A stretch of 64,000 nucleotides of DNA, from contig NC_092031.1 of NCBI RefSeq assembly GCF_042242105.1, positions 4,486,175-4,550,174 of the forward strand. Direction: 5' to 3'. The notes beneath the pieces were generated by a model. The model ran no database searches. It worked only from the letters and a program-made list of their open reading frames with translations, and was not told where the DNA came from. A program made the position numbers and the translations under genes. The DNA is from Pempheris klunzingeri (lineage: Eukaryota; Chordata; Actinopteri; Acropomatiformes; Pempheridae). Every line of letters starts with the position of its first letter. Within the stretch, counting starts at the first letter, position 1. This document shows positions 21,375-30,708 of this stretch, piece by piece.

Positions 21375-22416
21375 ATGTTCAGCAGGATCTTGTTTGCTTG
21401 CCTGTTTCTCGCTCTGTGCAGGGCAGGCTCTTCGCTGAGCTGCAGATGGATGGATCATAAGTTCAGACAGCACAGTGAAAACTCTTTGGAGCTGGTAGAC
21501 AGAATGGTAAGTGCACTTTTATTGTGGAAAATCGCTGAATTATCTTCACTGAATGAGTTTGCTTTACTGATGTGTGTGTTTCTGTGTGTGTGATGCAGGC
21601 TAATAACTCCACTAACAGCACTGAGGATGCTGAAGTGAAGGATACTGTGGCCTTCCCTCATGATCTCTACAAGCAGGCGTCCAAAGCATCAGTAAGTCAT
21701 CCTCAGCTTGTGTCTGCTGCAGCTGTAAAGACAAAATATAACAAGTCCTTATTATAATCTGGGACTGATCCTCTTCTTCTTCTTCTTCTTCTTCTTCCAG
21801 GCTGAGGATAAACTTGCTTTCACAGTTCAGGTTCTGGATGAGATGGCCGCTCTGTTTGAGGAGGATCACAGCTCTGTTGCATCATGGGAGGAGAACACAG
21901 TGGAGGACTTTGTCAATGTTGTAACCCAGCAGGCTGACGGCCTTCGCTCCTGTGTAAGTACAAGACAACTTTCAGTAACACCAGGGCAGGGTTTGCAGGG
22001 CACATAAACTCTGTCAGTAACATGACATACAGCCCTCTCAGATCTGTGACTGTGTATTGAGGATTTCTTTGAACACATTACGGGTGAAATAAGTAAAGCA
22101 TATTTTTAAAATGTTATTTTCCTTGTAATTCATTCAGCTTGGGAGCCACGGCCAGAAGAAGAAGAACACAAAGCTGAACATGTATTTCAAGAGGCTCTCC
22201 CGCCACATCCTAAAGAAAATGGTACATTATTGCTATATCTCACTCATTTTGGTATCAGGTCTCTTAATCAAACACCTTTGGGATGTTTTAACAGTGATAA
22301 TGTTCTTCTGTCTGTAGAGCCACAGTGCTGAAGCCTGGGAACTGATCAGCAGTGAAATCAAGACTCACCTGATGAGAGTAGACCAGCTGGTTTCATCTCT
22401 ACTCACCACCAACTAA
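21375..22416 (+). CDS. Type I interferon (fish group I, two-cysteine)
   Basis: Five exons (21375-21506, 21599-21691, 21801-21953, 22138-22221, 22318-22416) join in phase 0 to 186 residues. Five exons and four introns is the standard fish type I IFN structure. Residues 1-22 form a signal peptide (MFSRILFACLFLALCRAGSS). The mature chain has two cysteines, in LSCRW near residue 23 and LRSC near residue 126. That places it in group I (an IFNd-like or ifnphi1-like gene; the exact subgroup needs a tree). NNSTNST near residue 45 carries N-glycosylation sequons. The helix F part, ending in LVSSLLTTN, is typical. It acts as a secreted antiviral cytokine through CRFB receptors. Intron 2 ends in a long CTT tract and the 3' UTR has AU-rich elements. 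It lies upstream of a truncated second copy. Confidence 0.93.
21771..21797 (+). repeat. (CTT)n tract forming the intron-2 polypyrimidine tract of the interferon gene
   Basis: CTT trinucleotide run immediately before the CAG acceptor of exon 3. The truncated copy has a shorter version at 23901-23918. Confidence 0.9.
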
Positions 22417-22461
22417 AACCTGTCAGATTGAGAATATGTTAATTTATTTGCTTACATGAAG

Positions 22462-22525
22462 TCTATTTATCTATTTATCTATTTATTAATGTGCTTATAT
22501 ATATTTATTTATTTATTTATCTAAC
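22462..22525 (+). promoter_or_regulatory. AU-rich element cluster in the interferon 3' UTR
   Basis: Repeated ATTTA pentamers (CTATTTATCTATTTATCTATTTATT and TTTATTTATTTATTTATC) lie 46-110 bases after the stop. Such clusters shorten the half-life of cytokine mRNAs (established knowledge). Confidence 0.75.
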
Positions 22526-22630
22526 TATTGAGTTGTTAGTGTATTTATCTCCTTTGTCCGTACTGATGAATATGCTCATTTTTCTGAATCTGCATTGAGC
22601 AAGATGTTGTACTTTTTTATGTTCAGTAAA

Positions 22631-22636
22631 AATAAA
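22631..22636 (+). terminator. Poly(A) signal of the interferon gene
   Basis: AATAAA at 215 bases after the stop codon, with a T-rich stretch following at 22655-22680. Confidence 0.75.
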
Positions 22637-22789
22637 ACATCTTTCAGCAAATGTTCAGTGTTTTTATAGTTTTATTTCTGTTGCATAAACCAAAGGGATG
22701 CAGATTTTCTTTTTAATGAAAACAATCAAACAACATACTTCACACAAAAAGTATATCTAAGGATCACAGCACTTGCACCTGAATGTACG

Positions 22790-23095
22790 GGCATGGAGGC
22801 CTTCAGTGTTTAGTATGCTCCTCAGTGTAGAAACTCAGTACCTGCTGCCACCAAGTGTTGCTGCAGGTCTTTTGCAGTCACTCGAGGGTTTTTGGCCGCC
22901 TGCTTCCTCAGAAATCTGCAGGCAGCCGTTGATAGCTTTCTCTTTCTGCCACGTCCAGGTAGTTTTGAAACGGCAAACTATGCTTCCAACAATATCTCTA
23001 ATAACATTCAGTGCCTTTGCTCTCTTTTTGTATCCTTGTTTGTGCGAGGCAATGATCTCCTTAACTTTTTGGACAGTTCTTTTGATTTGACATGA
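22790..23095 (-). pseudogene. Tc1-like transposase N-terminal remnant
   Basis: Read on the minus strand, the translation gives VQKVKEIIASHKQGYKKRAK followed by ALNVIRDIVGSIV. After a frameshift it continues KLPGRGRKRKLSTAACRFLR and KNPRVTAKDLQQHL. This is the paired helix-turn-helix DNA-binding part, with the GRPR-like hinge, of Tc1-like transposases. Only about 100 residues remain, with no DDE catalytic domain. It separates the complete interferon gene from its truncated copy. Confidence 0.7.
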
Positions 23096-23544
23096 ATATT
23101 CTGTCCTGTCAACGGCTAGTGGCTCTCTTTAGTCACAGGATGGCAGCGTTGCCTCACACAAAACTAGAGAAACTGGGTGTCATACATTTTCTATTTGTTT
23201 GTTGTCCCTAAATCTGTGTTTATTCATGTATGTTCAACTTGTGGACATAATCTTTCAACAGAAAACTCACGAGAAAAACTTAGAGTTTGTGTTCAATTTT
23301 AGCAAACTTAGTATTTTTTTTCTTTGTTGAACTAAATATGTCAAAGCACAAAAAGTCAATTGAATATTTTAACACTGATTCAATTTTGAAATCTAAAATA
23401 ACTAAAATCAAGATGCACACTGACTTTTACATAATGATTGAATCAATATTGTTTCACTAACATTCAGAGCAGAAGTGGGACTTATTGTCAGCCCTGGAGT
23501 TTCATGGACATTCAAACATAATTATCCAACCTAAATATAAATAA

Positions 23545-24048
23545 ATCTTGTTTGCTTGCCTGTTTCTCGGTCTGTGCAGGGCAGGCTCTTCGCTGAGCTG
23601 CAGACGGATGGATCATAAGTTCAGACAGCACAGTGAAAAGTCTTTGGAGCTGGTAGACAGAATGGTAAGTGCACTTTTATTGTGGAAAATCGCTGAATTA
23701 TCTTCACTGAATAAGTTTGTGTGTGTGATTCAGGCTAATAACTCCACTAACAGCACTGAGGATGCTGAAGTGAAGGATACTGTGGCCTTCCCTCATGATC
23801 TGTACAAGCAGGCGTCCAAAGCATCAGTAGGTCATCCTCAGCTTGTGTCTGCTGCAGCTGTAAAGACAAAATATGAATAAATATAAGAAATCCTTATGAT
23901 CTTCTTCTTCTTCTTCCTCCAGGCTGAGGCTAAAGGTGCTGCTGCATCATGGGAGGAGAACACAGTGGAGGACTTTGTCAATGTTGTAACCCAGCAGGCT
24001 GACGGCCTTCGCTCCTGTGTAAGTATAAGACAACTTTCAGTAACACCA
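23545..24048 (+). pseudogene. Truncated tandem copy of the type I interferon gene
   Basis: It is highly similar to 21387-21996 of the intact gene. Exon 1 (about 23546-23664) lacks the first four codons, including the start. Exon 2 is 23734-23826. Exon 3 is 23923-24018 and lacks 57 bases (19 codons, in frame) of helix-forming sequence. Exons 4 and 5 are missing, because homology stops about 30 bases into intron 3. Donors and acceptors of the kept exons are still GT/AG. A Trp to Arg change follows the first mature cysteine (CRRMDHKF). The intron-1 copy is 69 bases instead of 92. It cannot make a complete cytokine by itself. Confidence 0.9.
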
Positions 24049-24135
24049 CAGCTTCTATCGCACTCAGTCAGGCCACATTTCACAAGTCTTAATCTTTGTG
24101 ACCAACGTTATACTTAAGGTAGAGTCTACCTTCTC

Positions 24136-27100
24136 TTAGGCATTCTCCACGTCAGGAGGAGAGTTTTCAGGTTCCACTTGTGAAGTTACAAGTCTCTCAC
24201 TCAACTCCGTCTCCTCTGCCATTACGTCACTTTCAGCTGGAGCCGAGCTATCAGCGGTCTCCCCTGCATGTTGGCCGTCTGCCTCCTGAAATGAGGTGGT
24301 CACATCAGTTCTGGTTAAGCATTAAACAAATGAGACTTTGTGTTTCTATCTATAGATTCTCAACAGGGTCTCCCTGTGTTGGTCTTATTTGTTGTGTCAA
24401 CATTTGTGCAAAGAATGAGACGAAAATCAGCCACTTTTTCTTGGTCCTTAAGAGTCGGAGAATCTGATTTCTGCGTCTCCTGTTCAGCTTCTGTCATCTG
24501 TTCTTCAGTAGAAAACGTCCCCTCTGCTTCAAGACGTTCACTCTGTGGGGCTGAGGCTGACTCCAACTTTCCAGTTTCCTCTTCAGTAACCTGTGGGTGG
24601 AAATGGTGTGATTTAGAAAATGGGTGGAATAGTAGATCAGCCTTTGCTCACCCTGACTCCTGCCTTCTTTTCTTTTTTTCTTCCCTGAACAAGCTACAGC
24701 TTCTTACTCTTGTCTTGCTCCATCTGCCTCTTGTTGTCACCTATCCTGGAATGTTTAACCTTCAGCTCACTTTGCCTCAAATCTTCTGTATGTCTCTGTT
24801 CATGTGTCCATTGTCCTTGCTCTGTATCCTGCATCTCCTACATCCTCAATCTGTACACACGGCAGCCTAAATCAGCTGCACATAGCCTATATTCGAGCAG
24901 CATCACCTCCTCTGTATGGTGAGTGTCGGGGTCACGAGGGCTTTGTTTATCGTGTAGCTCCTCTGTTTGGTCTGTTTTTAAGTCATCAGCGTCTGCTCTG
25001 GGTGTCGAGTGTAACGGTTCAGCCGGCTTGGACTCAGTAGCATCAGCTTGATCAACCACCTGCAGAGCAGAAAGAATAATATCTATCCTCTTTGCTCTCT
25101 ATGTAAAGTGTCCTTGTGTTTCTTGAAAGGCGCTACAAAAATCCAACTTATTATCATTATTATAAAATTTCCATTTTAGCGCCACAGTGAAACATAAGAA
25201 GATGTTTTTCCATCTGCTCTCACAGTTTTAACCTGTTTTTTCATTTGTTAAGAATTAAATATTATTACTTTAGTCATCCAGATGAACAGTTGTACATCAT
25301 GGTACTAAAGTGTCTCATCACCTTGTTCTCATCTTCGTCAACTTCGTTTACTTCTTGATTGGTGCTTGCTGTTTTCTCTTCTACTTGATTGTCACTTGGC
25401 TCCACCTTTGTTTTCTCTTCTGCTTGATCACTCCTCTGATCCACTTCGCTTTCAGCAGGCATTTCTACAGACTCCTCTTTGAACTCAGTGTTGAGGGTCT
25501 CACTCAGGGCCTCCAAAGGTTTTCCCTCTGGGGACTCTGGACCGGTTACAGTATCTGTAACCTGCACCTGGCGGAGACACAGCACCTCCTTAAACTCCAC
25601 ACCAGGCTGGTCGTGCATTGGAATACCCATAGTACTCTGCCCCGCAATCGAAAAAGACTTCAGTAATGCTCATGAATCAAAACCAAAGATCACAGACCAC
25701 GAAACCAAAGAAGTGATAGCAAAAGATCAGGGAGGCACCACCACCAGAGGCACACAGATTTTAGATCATTTTTATCACCTCCGATTCAGTGTTATTTCCC
25801 TGAGCTTCGGTTTGCTGTTCGTGTGGGTTTTCTGGATCAGGAGTGTTTGTTTTCTCGTCTGTTGCAGTTTTGTTGTCCTGTGCAGCTCCTGTTGTGGCTG
25901 GCATGGGTGCATCAGACCCTGTGGTCTCCTCCTCAGAGATCTGTCGATGTGGTAATGGTGATATGCTGTTGAAGGAGTTTGCTCAAAATGTCATGTTAAG
26001 TGTTAAAGAAATGTACTGCATGTATGTTATGGTCTCCCCAAAATAGGGAATCGCTGAAAAAACGAAGAAAATCTGAAAATGACTTAAACACACAACCTCA
26101 GGGATTTTGTCACACAACGTACTCTTTTAGACTCCTCCAGGGCTTTACTGATCTTTTGCTCTTCCTCCCTCAGTTTCTCCTGGTGCAACGCCTCTTCTCT
26201 GGCTTTCTCCCTCTCCTGCTTCACCAGTGCCAAATTGGCCTTTTTCTGGAAAACAAAGTGGTATAACAATAAGGAGTGTGACCGACAATAAGGGCTACTT
26301 CAGCTTTTTAGCTCCCGATGCCTCAAATTTTACAAAAAATGAGCATCTTCGCTCTGACATTTTATGTCTTATGAGCCTGAGGCAGCCATAGATCTCCATT
26401 AGCAGTTTCTGAATATAAACTGAAGGGAAAAGATGACTGTGTTTTTGTTGTCACAGCCCCAATAAGCTCCATGAATCTGCAGAGTATAGTCACTAGCAAT
26501 GCAGTAAAAGTATAAAGCAGCAAAAAATATATGTACTCTGAGAAAGTACAAATACCTCAGACATTCGGAAATGAAGGAATCCCTCATAAAAAGGCACAAA
26601 AATATATATATGCAGGCCATCCTAGTATGATGAAGCCCATTTCTGACGCTTTGATGAATAAAAAAACGATCCTGTAAGTCAGTATAATAAGAATCTTTCA
26701 TGAGTATATCAAAATAATGACTTCAGAAAGTTTTTCATTGTTTTGACATACCAAGTCATTATCTTAAGACTCCAAGTCATTATTTTGAGAAGCCAGGTTA
26801 TCATTTTAAGATACTAAGTCATAATTGTCGTTGCTAAATTGTTATTTTGAGATGATAAGTCATTATTTCGAGAGTCTCATTATAATGACTTAGAGCTGGT
26901 GGTCCGTGAGGTGACATGGTAAATTATCACGTTTTAAAATGTACATTGTTTCTCAAACTGCCTGCAACATAGGTGTGTTGATTTCAATATGAAATATGAA
27001 CTTTGATTTGTTGATTTCGATATGAAAGATGAAATCAACTAATCAAAACTTATTTGAATCGGCTGTTTTGTGGCATTGTCGTACTTCAGCAGTGCAGCGG

Positions 27101-27939
27101 ACAGGTTTGTGACACTAAAACCGTTTTACGTCAAAACAACCGTGAACCTGCCGTGACCTCGGGATTGTGCTAACGTTAAAGTGAATTATAGATCAGTGGC
27201 TTAGGACAGGGTCACTTAAAAGAAAGCCAGATGAAACCTCTGACACAGCTGGAAAGGTGGAAGTATTTGATGCAAATGCAAGTAGCGTCGGTTCAGTTAA
27301 CATCATCGTGGAGCAGCCAGGACTATGGTTTAACTTTAGCGACGTCCTCAAAGGAGATCCCGCCACAAAGCTGTGAAACTCGACATGAATATGGAAAATT
27401 CACCGGTGAGGTGAAACGAAACTACAAAAAAAATGAGAAAAAGCAGCACCATTCTTCCCTTTAAGATGGCAAAAGAAGACAACAATGAGTGAGTACAGAG
27501 GCTGATATTGGTAAAGCTCTCATTTTAGGTTGGAATTAGTGAACTGTTGGAGATGTCGTATTGTTTTTGAGGCTCTTCAGAGTTAGCTGGTCCGTGAGTG
27601 TTTGTTTTATGGGTTAAGTTTGGTCTGAAACAGTTTGAGAAACACTCACTTGGAGGATCATTTTTTTCACCACAGTGGTGGAGATGGGCCTCCATGATAA
27701 TGTCTATGATAAAACACTGAAGGAGACCAGTTCTACTCTGTATCCCACACGATGCTTCCCCCTGCTGACTCCACAGCACCACAGCAGCTCACCTCCGCTT
27801 CGTACTCCACATTAGCGCTGTACTTGTGGAGCCAGTGGGCCAGATACAGGACGGGGTTCTCTGGGCGCCGCTCGGCCACTTCAGCCAGTCCCTCTGCTAG
27901 ACATCTACCCAGGTGTCTCTTCAGATACTCAGAGTCCAT
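24136..27939 (-). CDS. DPY30-domain protein of the DYDC family with long acidic tail
   Basis: Seven exons (27793-27939, 26123-26245, 25779-25940, 25322-25567, 24907-25059, 24435-24590, 24136-24285) join in phase 0 to 378 residues. Residues 1-49 ([20 protein letters not shown], then [13 protein letters not shown]) are the N-terminal DPY30-type motif seen in human DYDC1/DYDC2. Residues 50-90 are a charged coiled coil ([16 protein letters not shown]). The remaining ~290 residues are acidic, Glu/Thr/Pro-rich and probably disordered. The human DYDC proteins are only about 177 residues, so the tail is an extension; tail exon boundaries are predicted from splice signals. An acceptor at 27959 implies an upstream non-coding exon. 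DYDC proteins are linked to sperm and cilium structures (family knowledge). Choice between dydc1 and dydc2 is not resolved. Confidence 0.82.
26710..26892. repeat. Degenerate ~21-bp tandem repeat (AAGTCATTATTTTGAGA type)
   Basis: At least six diverged units begin AAGTCAT.AT or close to it, with a spacing near 21 bases. Inverted AATGACTT copies lie at both edges (26715 and 26880). It lies in the first coding intron of the dydc gene. Confidence 0.65.
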
Positions 27940-28257
27940 GTTTTGGTCTGCGCGAACAGCTGAAACACAATTTAAATGCCCCTAGTGAATGGCAAACATA
28001 TAACTTTCATGTATAACGCCATTTAAAAGTGAGCTGCGCATCCGTCAGTTAACTAGTAACAGTCTGTTGACTGAAAAAAAAGGTTCACTCGCTATTTTTC
28101 TGACGTTAATATTCAGCTTTACATTTAGTAGTTAAATATTTACCACGTATTACTTCTATCGTGCGCCAAATGTAACAATCCACCACTAATTGAGCCGCCA
28201 AACAAAAGTAAAAACAAACCTTTTTTGACTTATCTGGCACCCGGATGTAGCGGTTTC

Positions 28258-28271
28258 GTCTCCATGGCAAC
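28258..28271. promoter_or_regulatory. X-box (RFX-binding motif) upstream of the dydc gene
   Basis: GTCTCCATGGCAAC fits the X-box consensus GTHNYY-AT-RRNAAC at every position. It lies about 320 bases upstream of the dydc start codon, where the promoter is expected. RFX factors drive ciliary and flagellar genes through such motifs (established knowledge). Confidence 0.6.
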
Positions 28272-30672
28272 GGTGTCACGCCATTAATGTTCCCCTTGAT
28301 CCCTTTAAAAAGGTTCCTACTAAAAGTTTCCTACTACCGTTGATACTGATACAACAACAACAACCAGCACTAGTACTACAACTAATGATATTAATATTAA
28401 TAATAAACACGACAGTTATAGTGAGAGTTGTCTGGTAGTTTGATATTGATGCGTTTAAGCCTATAAACTTTGTTAAACCTCCACATGGAAATTATATCCT
28501 AGTGTCACTGTAATTCAAGTATGAGAATAGATGCAGTATAGACAGATAACTTATAAAAAAAAATACAATATTGTACACATTGAATACTATATCCATGTAA
28601 GTAAGTATTTGAATAAAAAAATAACAACTTAAAAAGCAAAATGTTGTGCCCAATTATCAAAACTGTTTTCAGTAATGTGACATGAAAACACTTAAAAGAA
28701 TTTACCCTCACAGACCACATGCACTGCATATTTAAATCAACATCTAATCACAAATTTAGCTCCACTGTATCAGAGGCAGGACTCAAACAAATACAGATAA
28801 TTTGCTGGCACCAGACTGAAAGCCTTATATAAGTAGGCTATGGAACGTCTTTCTTTCATATATATTTGATATGTTTAATAGTGACACAGTCTAGGTCAGA
28901 TTTCTTCAGTATTTCATGTTATTCTATGTGCAACCTGCCCTGAAACTGGGACAGTTTGCTCACATGGGAGAGGAGAAGGTGGGAAAATTTGCAGCCGGTG
29001 CCATTTCCAAGAAACAGATGACACCCGGTTAACATTTGTAATCACAGATATCATTTTCCTTGTATAATCATACTACACACCTTTCAGCCAAATATAGCCT
29101 CCACATCGACAGGAGGGCTCACTCAATCAGTGAGGCGCAGTCCTGTCCCTCTCTCTGCTTATGCAGAGGTTATTGACAGAGGTTAGTGATCTTTGACAGC
29201 TACACTATAATGTCCTTAAGTGGATTTTTTTCTAATTCATAACAAAACATCTCATACTGGTCATACAGAAAGAAAGAGAAGTCAAATTCATCACCTGACA
29301 GCCACGAGAACTATTTCAGTCCTCAGTGGTTTAAAATCTGCTCAGCAGCTTCACCAGTGAGTGTAATTTCTCAGTGTGAACATTTCTGGCTGTTATTTGT
29401 GTTGCACTTTCACAAAAAGCTGTTCTGTATAGCAGGTATACTTTTTAGGGACTCATTTTCACATTGACTACTCGAATATTAATCCAACATACAACAATCA
29501 AGGACTGAAACGTGGATGAATAATTGATATTTCAATTTATGGTACACAACTCATCAGTAACTTCTAAACTAATGACTCAGCTGCAAATATTTAATGAGCT
29601 CTTCGTTGCACCGAACTCCATTACAAAAATCACACAATTAAACAAACTTAGAGTAAACTGTGGGAACACATTATTTCTGAAGCAGATCTCGCAGTTGAGT
29701 AAAAACACTTAAAAGATGAGATGACATCGGCGCGCAGAGATCCGCGGCAGCTGCAGCAGGACGTTTTCATCTTCGCCTTTACTTTGTCGCAAAGTTGCAA
29801 ATGCAAAAGTTGAAATGCGTGCAGGAGCGACCAGCTGTGTGGGAACGGGTTCCTTTGCTGAAGTGTCAGAGGTCTGATCTGATCCTACCTGGAGCGACTC
29901 CTCCGGTTTCACTGCAGGACACCACTGCGTCAGCAACAGCTGTCCTGCAGCCCCGCGCTGGCTGCCACAAGGGGAGAATTACGTCCTCACTGAAAGGCTT
30001 CACGGAAGACCTGATTTTTTTTTTTTCCAACTTTCTTGGATTCTGTGGAAATATTTGCTTTACCGTGCAAGGTAACCCTCCACCTGCCTTCTGTTGTCTT
30101 TCACGAACCTAAAGATGAGCTGCATGAACCTCAGGATATTAAAGTTTCCTGTCAGGCTGCAGGTTGACGCGTTTTTCTTGCAGGTTCCGACAAACTTTGA
30201 TGGTTATTTGGTGCCATTTTTTGTATCCGCTGGCTATTTAGTCTTACATTTTCCTTTTCTGTGGATGAAATTCAGCATTTTCCCGATTCCTGAGCTGAAG
30301 ACAGCGGGGTTATAATCAGGCTCGTTTTTTTTTGTCATGTTCAGGTGGATTGCCAAAACTTGCTTTCTGCTGAGTGACAGAGATGTTTGCTGTTTGATAG
30401 TTTTCATTTAAAGTAAGGATCCTAAAATATGGCTGCACGCTGTAAATGAAGCAAAGTACTTTCTTCTTGCCGCTCAAAATGAGTTGCACTTCTGGAGCAA
30501 TTAGAAAAGCAAAGACGCGCCTTTGTTCTAATAATAAACACGGACCTGTCGTTGCACTACGGTCAAATTTGGAATTGGTACATTTATGGCTTTTCATCTG
30601 TGGTCTTAAATGTGTGTGTGAACCAGCGTGTGGTTGTTTGTGTTGTGAAGGTGCATGCACATGCAACACAAC

Positions 30673-30674
<2 letters not shown>

Positions 30675-30705
<31 letters not shown>
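30675..30705. repeat. (ATT)n microsatellite
   Basis: Perfect ATT trinucleotide run. Confidence 0.95.

Positions 30706-30708
<3 letters not shown>

Noticed and set aside
23545-24048. A second functional interferon gene
   Set aside because: There is no start codon, no exons 4-5, and an internal deletion, so a complete cytokine is not encoded.
24340-24870. 176-residue plus-strand open frame
   Set aside because: It is antisense to two dydc exons and has no recognisable protein features.
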